Source: Micavibrio sp. UBA5703
GTDB taxonomy: Bacteria > Pseudomonadota > Alphaproteobacteria > Micavibrionales > Micavibrionaceae
Direction of reading: 5' to 3'
Assembly (NCBI GenBank): GCA_002420015.1
Contig: DIHF01000043.1
Coordinates: 1-31,931 of the forward strand
Length of the DNA stretch: 31,931 nt
The notes under the pieces: generated by a model
What the model was told of the DNA's origin: nothing
The model's input: the letters and a program-made list of their open reading frames with translations, nothing else
Database searches by the model: none
In this document: positions 1 through 8,589 of the stretch, in pieces
Numbering within the stretch: the stretch's first letter is position 1
Layout: each line of letters begins with the position of its first letter
Program-made: the position numbers and the translations under genes

Positions 1-357
1 ATTCAGGAAGCCAACAAGCTGGGCATTCCGGTTTTCGCGGTTGTCGACAGCAACTGCGTTCCCGACGGTGTGACATACATGATCCCCGGCAATGACGACG
101 CTTTGCGCGCTATTGAACTGTACTGCGATCTGTTTGCCGATGCCATTCTGGACGGCTTGCAGGCCGAGATGGCTAAATCCGGCAAGGATCTGGGCGCGGC
201 TGTCGATGTGAAAGTCGAGCTGCCCAAAGCTCCCGCCGCCGAGGAAGAAGGCGACACGCCGGGTGAAAAAGCCAGAAAGGCCGCCGCGAAGAAATCCGCC
301 AAGGCCAAGGGCGGCGACGAGGAACCCGAAGATTCCAAAAAGCAGGCGACCGCTTAA
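1..357 (+). CDS. rpsB: 30S ribosomal protein S2, C-terminal part (5' end outside window)
   Basis: The reading frame is open from base 1 and ends at TAA 355-357, giving the last 118 residues of ribosomal protein S2, a component of the small subunit. The visible part has the S2 signatures EANKLGIPV and the PGNDDALRAIELY motif. The folded S2 core is followed by a low-complexity tail of about 50 residues, rich in Ala, Lys and Glu. This tail is longer than in E. coli S2, but charged tails of this kind are common in alphaproteobacterial S2. tsf follows after 36 bases, the usual rpsB-tsf pairing. The true start is not in the window. Confidence 0.97.
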   Translation: MQEANKLGIPVFAVVDSNCVPDGVTYMIPGNDDALRAIELYCDLFADAILDGLQAEMAKSGKDLGAAVDVKVELPKAPAAEEEGDTPGEKARKAAAKKSAKAKGGDEEPEDSKKQATA

Positions 358-393
358 CGTTAACGGAACAAGACAAGGAAAAGGAACTGGAAC

Positions 394-1320
<927 letters not shown>

Positions 1321-1378
1321 CTTTCTGCCCTTCATTCCAGCTTGTCCGGGGTGAGGTTCTGCGATACAACGGAAGTGA

Positions 1379-2134
1379 ATGACCATGAGCGCAAAACCGA
1401 TGACCGACAAGAAAATACAGCCTGCCTCGCAGTACAAGCGCATCATGCTCAAAATGTCGGGCGAGGTTCTTATGGGTGAGAACCAGTACGGTCTCGATCC
1501 CGCCACCGTCAAACGCGTTGCCGACGATATCAAGGCCGTTGTCGATCTGGGCGTTGAGGTTTGTGTCGTTGTCGGCGCGGGCAATATCTATCGCGGCGTC
1601 GCGGGTGCCGCCGAAGGCATGGACCGCACCACCGCCGATTACATGGGGATGCTGGGGATCGTCATCAATGCGCTGGCGCTGCAGAACGCGCTGGAGCATA
1701 TCGGCGTTCATACCCGCGTCCAGTCCGCCATCCGCATGGATTCAATTTGCGAGCCCTATATCCGCCGCAAGGCTTTCCGCCACATGCAAAAAGGCCGTGT
1801 GGTGATTTTTGCCGCCGGGACCGGCAATCCCTATTTCACGACCGACACGGCGGCGGCGTTGCGCGCATCCGAAATGAATTGTGACGCCCTTTTTAAGGGC
1901 ACCAAGGTCGATGGCGTTTACACCGCCGATCCGCACAAGGATAAAACCGCCACACGCTTTGACCGTATCAGCTATATGGATGTTCTGACCAAGGATCTGA
2001 AGGTCATGGACGCCACCGCGATTTCTCTGGCGCGGGAAAACAATATCCCGATCATTATTTTCTCGGTGCGGGAAAAAGGAAATCTTGCGCAGGTCGTTCA
2101 GGCCAAGGGCAAGTACACGATTGTCACAAACTAA
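1379..2134 (+). CDS. pyrH: UMP kinase (uridylate kinase)
   Basis: UMP kinase phosphorylates UMP to UDP with ATP; it belongs to the amino-acid kinase fold and is a cytoplasmic hexamer regulated by GTP and UTP in other bacteria. Visible family features are KRIMLKMSGE near the N-terminus, GAGNIYRG, the MDRTTADYMGMLG segment, and the TGNPYFTTDTAAALRA nucleotide-binding stretch. The 251-residue length is normal. Two in-frame ATGs compete, 1379 and 1385. A GGAAG sits at 1371-1375, so either could be used. The first 17 or so residues before the core are not conserved in the family. Confidence 0.97.
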   Translation: MTMSAKPMTDKKIQPASQYKRIMLKMSGEVLMGENQYGLDPATVKRVADDIKAVVDLGVEVCVVVGAGNIYRGVAGAAEGMDRTTADYMGMLGIVINALALQNALEHIGVHTRVQSAIRMDSICEPYIRRKAFRHMQKGRVVIFAAGTGNPYFTTDTAAALRASEMNCDALFKGTKVDGVYTADPHKDKTATRFDRISYMDVLTKDLKVMDATAISLARENNIPIIIFSVREKGNLAQVVQAKGKYTIVTN

Positions 2135-2154
2135 CCAATAGGGAGGAAGTCGCC

Positions 2155-2712
2155 ATGTCCGGTTTCGATAGGGCTGACCTGAAGCGCCGTATGGATGGCG
2201 CGGTTGATATTCTTACGACGGAGTTTGGCGGCTTGCGCACGGGGCGCGCCTCGATCAGTTTGCTGGATCCCATCCATGTGGACGCGTACGGCAGCTCGAT
2301 GCCGCTCAATCAGGTGGCCAGCATTTCCGTGCCGGAGCCAAGACTTATCACTGTTCAAGTTTGGGATAACGGCCAGATCAAGGCGGTCGAAAAAGCAATC
2401 CGCGATGCCGGGCTTGGACTTAATCCGCAGCCTGATGGCAACCTGATACGGATTCCCATTCCGCCCCTGAACGAGGAACGCCGCCAGGAGCTGACCAAAA
2501 TTGCCGGGAAATATTCCGAAGCCGCGCGCGTTTCCGTGCGCAATGTCCGCCGCGACGGGATGGATGGCCTCAAGAAGATGAAGGCTGACGGGAAAATCTC
2601 CGAAGACGACCAGAAGAAAATGTCCGACGACGTGCAAAAGATGACTGATGACACGATCAAGAAGATCGACAAGATGCTGGCGGATAAAGAGAAGGAAATT
2701 ATGACCGTTTAG
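2155..2712 (+). CDS. frr: Ribosome recycling factor
   Basis: RRF splits post-termination ribosomes together with EF-G. The 185-residue length is standard for the family. Family signatures include LRTGRAS in the first helix, the domain II region (residues about 30-105), and IPIPPLNEERRQEL followed by VRNVRRDG in the long C-terminal helices. ATG 2155 has a strong Shine-Dalgarno sequence, GGGAGGAAG, just upstream. The stop codon TAG (2710-2712) is followed directly by the ATG of the four-helix-bundle gene, with no spacer. In related genomes uppS normally follows frr. Confidence 0.98.
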   Translation: MSGFDRADLKRRMDGAVDILTTEFGGLRTGRASISLLDPIHVDAYGSSMPLNQVASISVPEPRLITVQVWDNGQIKAVEKAIRDAGLGLNPQPDGNLIRIPIPPLNEERRQELTKIAGKYSEAARVSVRNVRRDGMDGLKKMKADGKISEDDQKKMSDDVQKMTDDTIKKIDKMLADKEKEIMTV

Positions 2713-3120
2713 ATGGATGTTGGATTATTGGAAGTTGGAATGTTGGAAGTTGTCGAAGATAGAAAGGCGTTGAGCTTTGAGGATTTAGAGGTTTGGCAAA
2801 AATCTTTTGCTGCCTCTATTGTCGTTCATAAGCAAAGCCTTTTATTTCCCAAAATGGAACAGTATGCTTTGGCCGATCAAATCAGAAGAGCCAGCAAGTC
2901 AATTTGTGCGAATATTGCCGAAGGATTTGTAAAACAACGGATGTCTAGAGCCGAATTCAAGCGTTTTCTAAGCATGGCTCTGGGGTCGGCAAATGAAATG
3001 CTGGTCTGGCTTAAATATTGTTTGGAACTGAAATATATAGACGATGATTTGTGTCAAAGCCTTGCTTCTGAATATTCAAGTATTTGCAAAATGTTAAATG
3101 TCCTTCATACCAAGGCGTAA
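2713..3120 (+). CDS. Four-helix-bundle protein, 23S rRNA intervening-sequence (S23/IVP) family
   Basis: This 135-residue protein belongs to the small four-helix-bundle family (23S_rRNA_IVP, PF05635 type). Such proteins are encoded inside intervening sequences of 23S rRNA genes in Leptospira and Coxiella, and they resemble the Avd accessory protein of diversity-generating retroelements. Family hallmarks are SFEDLEVWQK (residues 21-30), QIRRASKSICANIAEG (56-71) and EFKRFLSMALGSANE (81-95). Its molecular function is not established. The gene is visibly richer in A+T than its neighbours. Its first ATG abuts the frr stop, and residues 2-14 (DVGLLEVGMLEVV) are encoded by an inverted-repeat arm. A later ATG at 2740 is a possible alternative start. 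It appears to be cargo of an insertion between frr and uppS. Confidence 0.9.
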   Translation: MDVGLLEVGMLEVVEDRKALSFEDLEVWQKSFAASIVVHKQSLLFPKMEQYALADQIRRASKSICANIAEGFVKQRMSRAEFKRFLSMALGSANEMLVWLKYCLELKYIDDDLCQSLASEYSSICKMLNVLHTKA

Positions 3121-3171
3121 CATGTCTCAGAAAAATTCCAACATTCCAACATTCCAACGTTCCAATATCCA
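2714..3171. mobile_element. Inverted-repeat element carrying the four-helix-bundle gene (element 1)
   Basis: Two arms of 38 bases, 2714-2751 and 3134-3171, are inverted copies of each other. With one-base gaps, about 31 of 36 aligned columns match, and the outer ends are TGGAT and ATCCA. Each arm is a degenerate tandem array of a 7-8 base unit, TGGAATGT. The arms enclose only the four-helix-bundle gene. The element sits within the normally adjacent frr-uppS pair, and I see no clear target-site duplication. No transposase is present. Calling it mobile is an inference from the arms, the foreign composition and the gene-order interruption. Confidence 0.65.
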
Positions 3172-3862
3172 GCCACGGCACGTGGCTATCATTATGGATG
3201 GCAACGGCCGCTGGGCGGCGAAGCGTGCTTTGCCGCGCACGGCGGGGCACAAGAAGGGCGCGGAGGCGGCCAAGCGCGCCGTCAAGGCCGCTGCGGATCT
3301 CGGCGTTGAATATCTGACCCTGTTTGGTTTTTCATCGGAGAACTGGCGCAGGCCGCAGACGGAGATTGCAGACCTTATGCAGCTCCTGCGTTATTACCTG
3401 CGCTCGGAAACCGCCGACATGCACAAAAGCAATGTCCGCATGCGCGTGATCGGCGATCGCAGCAAGTTCGACGAGGATATTATCGAGCTTATAGACAACG
3501 CCGAAACGCTGACCGCCAGCAATACAGGCATTCAGGTTGTCATCGCGCTTAATTACGGCGGACGGCAGGATATCTTGCAGGCCGTCGAAAAGTTAATTCA
3601 AAACGGCGATAAGGTTCAGGACATCGAAGCGGCATTTTCTTCGGCGCTGATGACGGCGGGTATTCCCGATCCTGATCTCCTGATCCGCACCAGCGGCGAG
3701 CAGCGCATCAGCAATTTTCTGATCTGGCAGTGCGCCTATACGGAGTTTGTTTTTACGGATGTGCTGTGGCCGGATTTTGACCGCAAGGATATGGAGGCGG
3801 CCCTTGCCGTGTACGCGGGGCGCGAGCGGCGCTTCGGGGATATCAAGCGCTCGGAAGGGTAG
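3122..3862 (+). CDS. uppS: Undecaprenyl diphosphate synthase (cis-prenyltransferase)
   Basis: UppS condenses isopentenyl diphosphate onto farnesyl diphosphate to make the C55 carrier lipid for peptidoglycan and O-antigen. With the ATG at 3122 the protein has 246 residues. HVAIIMDGNGRWA carries the catalytic Asp (D26); GFSSENW and the RTSGEQRISNFLIWQ signature follow. ATG 3122 is preferred over the in-frame ATG at 3098, because AAGG at 3112-3115 gives good spacing and the start then lies 1 base after the upstream TAA. Residues 5-17 (NSNIPTFQRSNIQ) are encoded by the right arm of the upstream inverted-repeat element, so the native N-terminus seems to have been replaced. Confidence 0.96.
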   Translation: MSQKNSNIPTFQRSNIQPRHVAIIMDGNGRWAAKRALPRTAGHKKGAEAAKRAVKAAADLGVEYLTLFGFSSENWRRPQTEIADLMQLLRYYLRSETADMHKSNVRMRVIGDRSKFDEDIIELIDNAETLTASNTGIQVVIALNYGGRQDILQAVEKLIQNGDKVQDIEAAFSSALMTAGIPDPDLLIRTSGEQRISNFLIWQCAYTEFVFTDVLWPDFDRKDMEAALAVYAGRERRFGDIKRSEG

Positions 3863-3873
3863 CGGTATCTGCC

Positions 3874-4530
3874 TTGGGCAAAATTACTTTAACGCAATTT
3901 CAAAAACGCCTTTTGTCCGGTTTTATCATCGGGCCGCTGGTGGTGCTTGTCATTATCGGCGGCGGCTGGCCGTTCCGGGCGATGGTGCTGGTGTTCACTT
4001 TGATTGCGCTTTATGAGTGGGTGCAGATTTCTTTAAAAATAAAAAATAATATTCTGTATCTGGTTTTCGGTACGGCTTATGTGCTGCTTTGCTTTTGGTA
4101 TCTGTATGCGCTTAGGGAACACTTTCCGGTTTCAACGGGCTTGCTGTTCATTGCCATGATCTGGGCGAGCGATATCGGCGCTTATTTCACCGGAAAGAAA
4201 ATCGGCGGGCCGAAGCTGGCCCCGAAAATCAGCCCAAACAAGACATGGGCGGGTTTTGCAGGGGCGATGGTTTTTCCTGCCATTATCGGCGTTTTACTTT
4301 CTTTGACGCTTGAGATTCAGGCAATCGGCATGATTGCTGTCATAGGTCTTGCGGTTGGGGCGGTGGGGCAGGCGGGGGATCTGATCGTTTCGGTCATGAA
4401 GCGCAGAGCGGCGGTTAAGGATTCAGGTTCGATCATTCCCGGCCATGGCGGCTTGCTTGACCGGGTGGATTCGATGATGCTGGCGGCCCCGGTATTTTAT
4501 TTCCTGTGGGTGGCGGCTCATGGCGCATAA
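3874..4530 (+). CDS. cdsA: Phosphatidate cytidylyltransferase (CDP-diglyceride synthase)
   Basis: CdsA makes CDP-diacylglycerol from phosphatidic acid and CTP in the inner membrane, the branch point of phospholipid synthesis. The 218 residues form several hydrophobic membrane segments. The family signature is complete near the C-terminus: VMKRRAAVKDSG followed by PGHGGLLDRVDS, with the metal-binding Asp residues. The start is a TTG at 3874, the only reasonable initiator that keeps the first membrane helix; no ATG occurs before residue 36. The protein is shorter than the roughly 270-285 residue E. coli enzyme, which has more N-terminal helices. It overlaps dxr by 11 bases. Confidence 0.93.
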   Translation: MGKITLTQFQKRLLSGFIIGPLVVLVIIGGGWPFRAMVLVFTLIALYEWVQISLKIKNNILYLVFGTAYVLLCFWYLYALREHFPVSTGLLFIAMIWASDIGAYFTGKKIGGPKLAPKISPNKTWAGFAGAMVFPAIIGVLLSLTLEIQAIGMIAVIGLAVGAVGQAGDLIVSVMKRRAAVKDSGSIIPGHGGLLDRVDSMMLAAPVFYFLWVAAHGA

Positions 4531-5707
4531 AAAGAAAATCACGATACTGGGCGTTACAGGCTCCATCGGGCAAAGCGCGGCGGATGTTATTTTATCGACG
4601 CCGGAGCGTTTTGACGTTCAGATTGTTACGGCGGGCACCAATGCCGAAATGCTGGCGGCGCAGGCGCTCAAGTTAAACGCCAAAGAGGCTGTGATCGGCG
4701 ATGAAACGAAATTAGATGTACTCAGATCGAAACTGGAAGGCACAGGCATAAAAGTTTCTGCGGGAACGCAGGCGGTTGAGGACGCAGCGGCAGCGCCCGC
4801 TGATTTTATTCTGGCGGGTATTGTCGGCATTGCAGGGCTGAAGCCGATCATGAAAGCGATCGGGCAGGGAACATGCGTCGGCATTGCGAACAAGGAACCG
4901 CTGGTTGCGGCGGGGCCTTTGGTCATGGCGGCGGCCAAAAAGCACGGCACGACCCTTCTGCCGATCGACAGCGAGCACAACGCGGTTTTTCAGGTTTTCG
5001 ATTTCGAGCGCCCGGAGGGCATCGAAAAAATAACACTGACCGCCTCCGGTGGGCCGTTTTTAAGATGGAGCCGGGAGGAGATGGCGCGGGCCACGCCCGA
5101 GCAGGCGGTCGCGCATCCCAACTGGTCGATGGGAAAAAAGATTTCCGTCGACAGCGCGACGATGATGAACAAGGCGCTGGAGATCATCGAGGCGCATTAT
5201 TTATTCAACATGCCGCCGGAGAAGATAGAAGTTCTGGTCCATCCGCAATCGGTTGTGCATTCAATGGTGCATTATAAGGACGGTTCGGTGCTGGCGCAGA
5301 TGGGCGCGAGCGATATGAGGACGCCCATCGCCCATGCGCTGGCCTGGCCGGAGCGTATCGACACGCCAGGGCAAAAGCTCGATCTGGCCAAGATCGGCAA
5401 ACTCAGTTTTGAGGTGCCGGACACGGTGAGGTTTCCGGCGCTGGGGGCGGCGTATGAATGCCTTGAAAGCGGGCCATTTGCCTGTGTGGCCCTGAATGCG
5501 GCCAATGAGGTGGCCGTTGAAGCCTTTTTAACAAAAAACATAGGTTTTCTTGATATTATGGACTGTATCGATCATATTCTTCATAAGACAAAAGGCGTAA
5601 AGCTTGGTAGTATCGACGACGTTATAGAATACGACCTTGCAATTCGCGCTGAAACAAAAGCCTTCATATCGGGCGGCCTGACAAAAAAGAGGGTTCTGGC
5701 ATCATGA
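4520..5707 (+). CDS. dxr: 1-deoxy-D-xylulose 5-phosphate reductoisomerase
   Basis: Dxr (IspC) converts DXP to MEP with NADPH, the committed step of the MEP isoprenoid pathway that feeds UppS upstream. The 395-residue length is typical. The NADPH-binding GVTGSIGQS lies at residues 11-19. The metal and substrate site PIDSEHNAVFQ is at about 148-158, followed by LTASGGPF and the SVDSATMMNKALEIIEAH segment. It starts inside the end of cdsA and its TGA overlaps the ATG of the next gene (ATGA at 5704-5707), which indicates translational coupling. Confidence 0.98.
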   Translation: MAHKKKITILGVTGSIGQSAADVILSTPERFDVQIVTAGTNAEMLAAQALKLNAKEAVIGDETKLDVLRSKLEGTGIKVSAGTQAVEDAAAAPADFILAGIVGIAGLKPIMKAIGQGTCVGIANKEPLVAAGPLVMAAAKKHGTTLLPIDSEHNAVFQVFDFERPEGIEKITLTASGGPFLRWSREEMARATPEQAVAHPNWSMGKKISVDSATMMNKALEIIEAHYLFNMPPEKIEVLVHPQSVVHSMVHYKDGSVLAQMGASDMRTPIAHALAWPERIDTPGQKLDLAKIGKLSFEVPDTVRFPALGAAYECLESGPFACVALNAANEVAVEAFLTKNIGFLDIMDCIDHILHKTKGVKLGSIDDVIEYDLAIRAETKAFISGGLTKKRVLAS

Positions 5708-7089
5708 GTTTTTACGAGCTTTTTCATTCCATCGGTAACAATGTCTGGATTTACGGCGGGACGTTCCTGCTGGTCCTGTCCATTCTGGTTTTCGTTCATG
5801 AATGGGGCCATTACATTGTGGCGCGTCTGTGTGGCGTGCGCGTCGAGGTGTTTTCTATTGGTTTTGGAAAAGAGCTGTGGGGCTGGACGGACAAGCGCGG
5901 CACACGCTGGAAAGTTTCCCTTATTCCGCTGGGCGGCTATGTAAAGCTGTTCGGCGATGTCGATCCGGCCAGCGTCAAGCAGGCGGAAGGCGTGAAAGAA
6001 AACGGTTCGGAGCAGATCAGGCCCTTTACCGAAGCCGAAAAGAAACAGGCTTTCTTCGCCCAGCCCGTGCGCAAGCGCGCTGCCGTGGTGTTTGCCGGTC
6101 CGGCCATCAACTATATCTTCGCTATTTTTATCCTCACCGGTCTTTATATTTACAACGGCGAACCTGTCACGCCGCCGCTGGCCGCCGCCGTTATGGGGGA
6201 CAGCGCTGCCGCCGAAGCCGGATTTGAGCCGGGGGATCTGGTCGTATCCATCGACGGCAAGGAAATTACCAATTTCGAGGAAATCCGGCGCGAGATGATG
6301 ATTACGCTGGACGACAAGAAGCATTTCGTCGTTGAGCGCGAGGGCAAGAAGGTCGATATCTATGCCTCGCCGAAGAAAGTCGAGATCGAGGACCGCTTCG
6401 GTTTCAAGAACAGCCGTGGGCTTCTTGGTCTTATCAGTCCGCGCCATGCGGTTAAAATTGACAACATCAAGAAAATCAACGGCACGGCCTATGACGATGT
6501 CGAGGAAATTCGCAAGGCGCTGCTCGCCAATATGGGCAGCAAATTCACCATTGAGATCGAACGCGGTCCGGAGAAGGATTTTCTGACGATCCATCCATTG
6601 GCGGAGAGCAACAAGGCGCTCGGCAATCCCGAGGATGAAAATTACAATATCCTGTTTCTGGCCAGCGAGCAGGGCGATGTTTTCATCAAGCACGGCCCTG
6701 TGACCGCTTTCGTGGCTTCGGTCCGTGAAGCGGCCTCCATCACCACCGGCACGCTTGAGGCCATGGGCCAGATGATAACGGGAAGCCGCAGTGCGACGGA
6801 GCTAGGCGGTATTATCCGCATCGGCGCTCTGGCGGGCGACATGGCGCAGCAGGGGTTAATTGCGCTGATCCTGTTCACGGCGCTGCTGTCGATCAATCTG
6901 GGGCTTGTGAATCTGTTCCCGATCCCGTTGCTGGATGGCGGGCATCTGGTTTTCTATGCCTTCGAAGCTTTGCTTGGTAAACCCGTGCCCGAGCAGATAC
7001 AGGAATATGCCTTCCGCCTCGGCCTGACGTTTTTGGTCGGGATCATGGCCTTCGCAAATCTTAACGATTTGATGCAGTTAATCCTTTAG
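5704..7089 (+). CDS. rseP: RseP-family site-2 intramembrane metalloprotease, first of two tandem copies
   Basis: RseP-type proteases cut membrane-bound anti-sigma factors and signal peptides within the inner membrane. The zinc site HEWGH is at residues 32-36, inside the first membrane helix, and the third ligand is Asp411 in LLDGG in a C-terminal helix. A PDZ domain carries the GFEPGDLVVSIDGKEI stretch, and a second, weaker PDZ-like segment follows, so the 461-residue layout resembles E. coli RseP (about 450). All catalytic residues are intact. ATG 5704 overlaps the dxr stop. A paralogue follows after 58 bases. Which copy performs the classical sigma-E-type role cannot be told from sequence alone. 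Confidence 0.95.
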   Translation: MSFYELFHSIGNNVWIYGGTFLLVLSILVFVHEWGHYIVARLCGVRVEVFSIGFGKELWGWTDKRGTRWKVSLIPLGGYVKLFGDVDPASVKQAEGVKENGSEQIRPFTEAEKKQAFFAQPVRKRAAVVFAGPAINYIFAIFILTGLYIYNGEPVTPPLAAAVMGDSAAAEAGFEPGDLVVSIDGKEITNFEEIRREMMITLDDKKHFVVEREGKKVDIYASPKKVEIEDRFGFKNSRGLLGLISPRHAVKIDNIKKINGTAYDDVEEIRKALLANMGSKFTIEIERGPEKDFLTIHPLAESNKALGNPEDENYNILFLASEQGDVFIKHGPVTAFVASVREAASITTGTLEAMGQMITGSRSATELGGIIRIGALAGDMAQQGLIALILFTALLSINLGLVNLFPIPLLDGGHLVFYAFEALLGKPVPEQIQEYAFRLGLTFLVGIMAFANLNDLMQLIL

Positions 7090-7147
7090 GCTGCGTTTTT
7101 GTACGAAATCCGCTATAATTCCAGAGTAGAGGGCGGGTTACTGCGGC

Positions 7148-8530
7148 ATGGAATCATTTCTGCAATTTTCGGGCGCTTTTTCGGGAAATATATTCATCTA
7201 TATTTTCGCCCTGTTTTTCAGCATCAGCTTTGCCGTTTTTATTCATGAACTGGGCCATTACGGCATGGCGCGGCTTTTCGGCGTGCGGATCGATAAATTC
7301 TCCGTAGGCTTCGGCCATGAGGTTATTGGCCGCACCGACAGGCGCGGGACACGCTGGTCACTGTCGCTGATTCCAATAGGCGGGTATGTCAAGATATTCG
7401 GCGACGTAAACCCGGTCGACCCCAAGATATGGGACCATGAAAAAAAGAAAGTGCGTGCCCTGACCAAAAAGGAAAAAGAGGTGGCGTTCTATACGCGTAC
7501 GCTCTGGCAGCGCGCCTTGATCGTTATTGCCGGACCAATAATGAATTTTCTTTTTGCCTTTCTAATGCTTGTGGCGCTTTATTCATTTAAAGGGCAAGGG
7601 TCCACCCCGCCCGTTGTGACGGCGGTCGCCAAAGGTACGGCAGGGTACGAGGCCGGATTTCAGCCGGGCGACAAAATAACCGCGATTGATGGAAATAAAG
7701 TCGAGCGCTTTGAGGATGTATGGGCTTTCACCAGAGAAAAGAGCGGTCAGGCGCATGTTTTTTCTATCCAGCGTGGCGGCAGGGAGATTCAGATTACGGC
7801 TGCTTCGCGGCCTGTAGACTACCGGGACGTGAGGGGCTTGAAGCGTTCGCACGGACGGCTTGGGGCCACACATATCGGCGCGCTGGAATATAAGGATGTC
7901 ATTTCAATCAATGGCGAGAAGGTGACGGGCGATACGGCCAGGGCGCGGCGTATCATTGCCGGAAGTTTTGATAAAATAATTGAAATCGAGATGCGTTATG
8001 GCCAGACCGACGACAACGATATTTTTGTCATGTATGTGCCTTCGCGCCTGAATAAGGAAATTAACAACCCCGCAGACAAAAACTATGACAAATTTTATAC
8101 AGGGATATCCAGAGATACGTTTTATGTCTACAGAGGCTTGACGTTTGCCGTAACTTCGGCGGCAACTCAGATGAAAAACTTTGCTGTCGAGGTCTATAAG
8201 GTTCTTGAAATGATCATGACCGGCTGGGCGCAGAGCGATACCATCGGCGGGGTCGGTACTATGGGGCAGGCAGCCAGCAAGGCCGTCGATTCCGGCCTCT
8301 ATTCCTTCTTAATGTTTCTTACGGTGCTGTCTTTTCAGATCGGATTTGTTAACCTGTTGCCAATTCCGTTGCTGGATGGCGGCTTTCTGGCTTTTCTGGC
8401 CTATGAGGGGGTAACAGGCAGACCTTTATCCCAACGTTTTCAGGACTATGCTTTCGCCTTGGGGCTAGCTTTTCTAGGCGGAATCATGTTATTTGCTAAC
8501 CTGAGTGATGTTTTCCTATTCACCCGCTAG
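7148..8530 (+). CDS. RseP-family site-2 intramembrane metalloprotease, second tandem copy
   Basis: This 460-residue protein has the same layout as the preceding gene: HELGH at residues 33-37 in the first membrane helix, a PDZ domain with the GFQPGDKITAIDG stretch, and Asp410 in LLDGG. The zinc ligands and catalytic Glu are all present, so it should be active. The two proteins are clearly homologous across their full length (for example GTRWxxSLIPxGGYVKxFGDV). They differ greatly in the periplasmic region and in the residues around the active site, so the duplication is not recent. ATG 7148 follows a GAGGGCGGG purine stretch. A TATAAT hexamer lies at 7114-7119 but no matching -35 is visible. 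Confidence 0.93.
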   Translation: MESFLQFSGAFSGNIFIYIFALFFSISFAVFIHELGHYGMARLFGVRIDKFSVGFGHEVIGRTDRRGTRWSLSLIPIGGYVKIFGDVNPVDPKIWDHEKKKVRALTKKEKEVAFYTRTLWQRALIVIAGPIMNFLFAFLMLVALYSFKGQGSTPPVVTAVAKGTAGYEAGFQPGDKITAIDGNKVERFEDVWAFTREKSGQAHVFSIQRGGREIQITAASRPVDYRDVRGLKRSHGRLGATHIGALEYKDVISINGEKVTGDTARARRIIAGSFDKIIEIEMRYGQTDDNDIFVMYVPSRLNKEINNPADKNYDKFYTGISRDTFYVYRGLTFAVTSAATQMKNFAVEVYKVLEMIMTGWAQSDTIGGVGTMGQAASKAVDSGLYSFLMFLTVLSFQIGFVNLLPIPLLDGGFLAFLAYEGVTGRPLSQRFQDYAFALGLAFLGGIMLFANLSDVFLFTR

Positions 8531-8589
8531 GGTTTTTCATCTAGTGTGCGGACTTCCATATTGATACCGAACGAGAAGGTTACGGATAC

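Noticed and set aside
1327..1357. Sequence between tsf and pyrH (TTCATTCCAGC... CCGGGGTGAG) resembling one arm of a dispersed palindromic repeat
   Set aside because: No second arm is present within the 58-base gap, so it may be a relic but cannot be supported as a repeat from this window alone.
2713..3171. Classical insertion sequence or diversity-generating retroelement around the four-helix-bundle gene
   Set aside because: No transposase, reverse transcriptase or template/variable repeats are visible in the neighbourhood; the protein is only distantly similar to Avd.
5581..6693. 370-residue open frame on the minus strand
   Set aside because: It is antisense to the 3' end of dxr and most of the first rseP, whose motifs are complete. 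Its protein has no family motif, and the frame is open because of codon bias on the other strand.
7114..7119. Perfect TATAAT between the two rseP genes
   Set aside because: The hexamers 16-18 bases upstream (7090-7097) do not resemble TTGACA, so I do not call a promoter for the second rseP.
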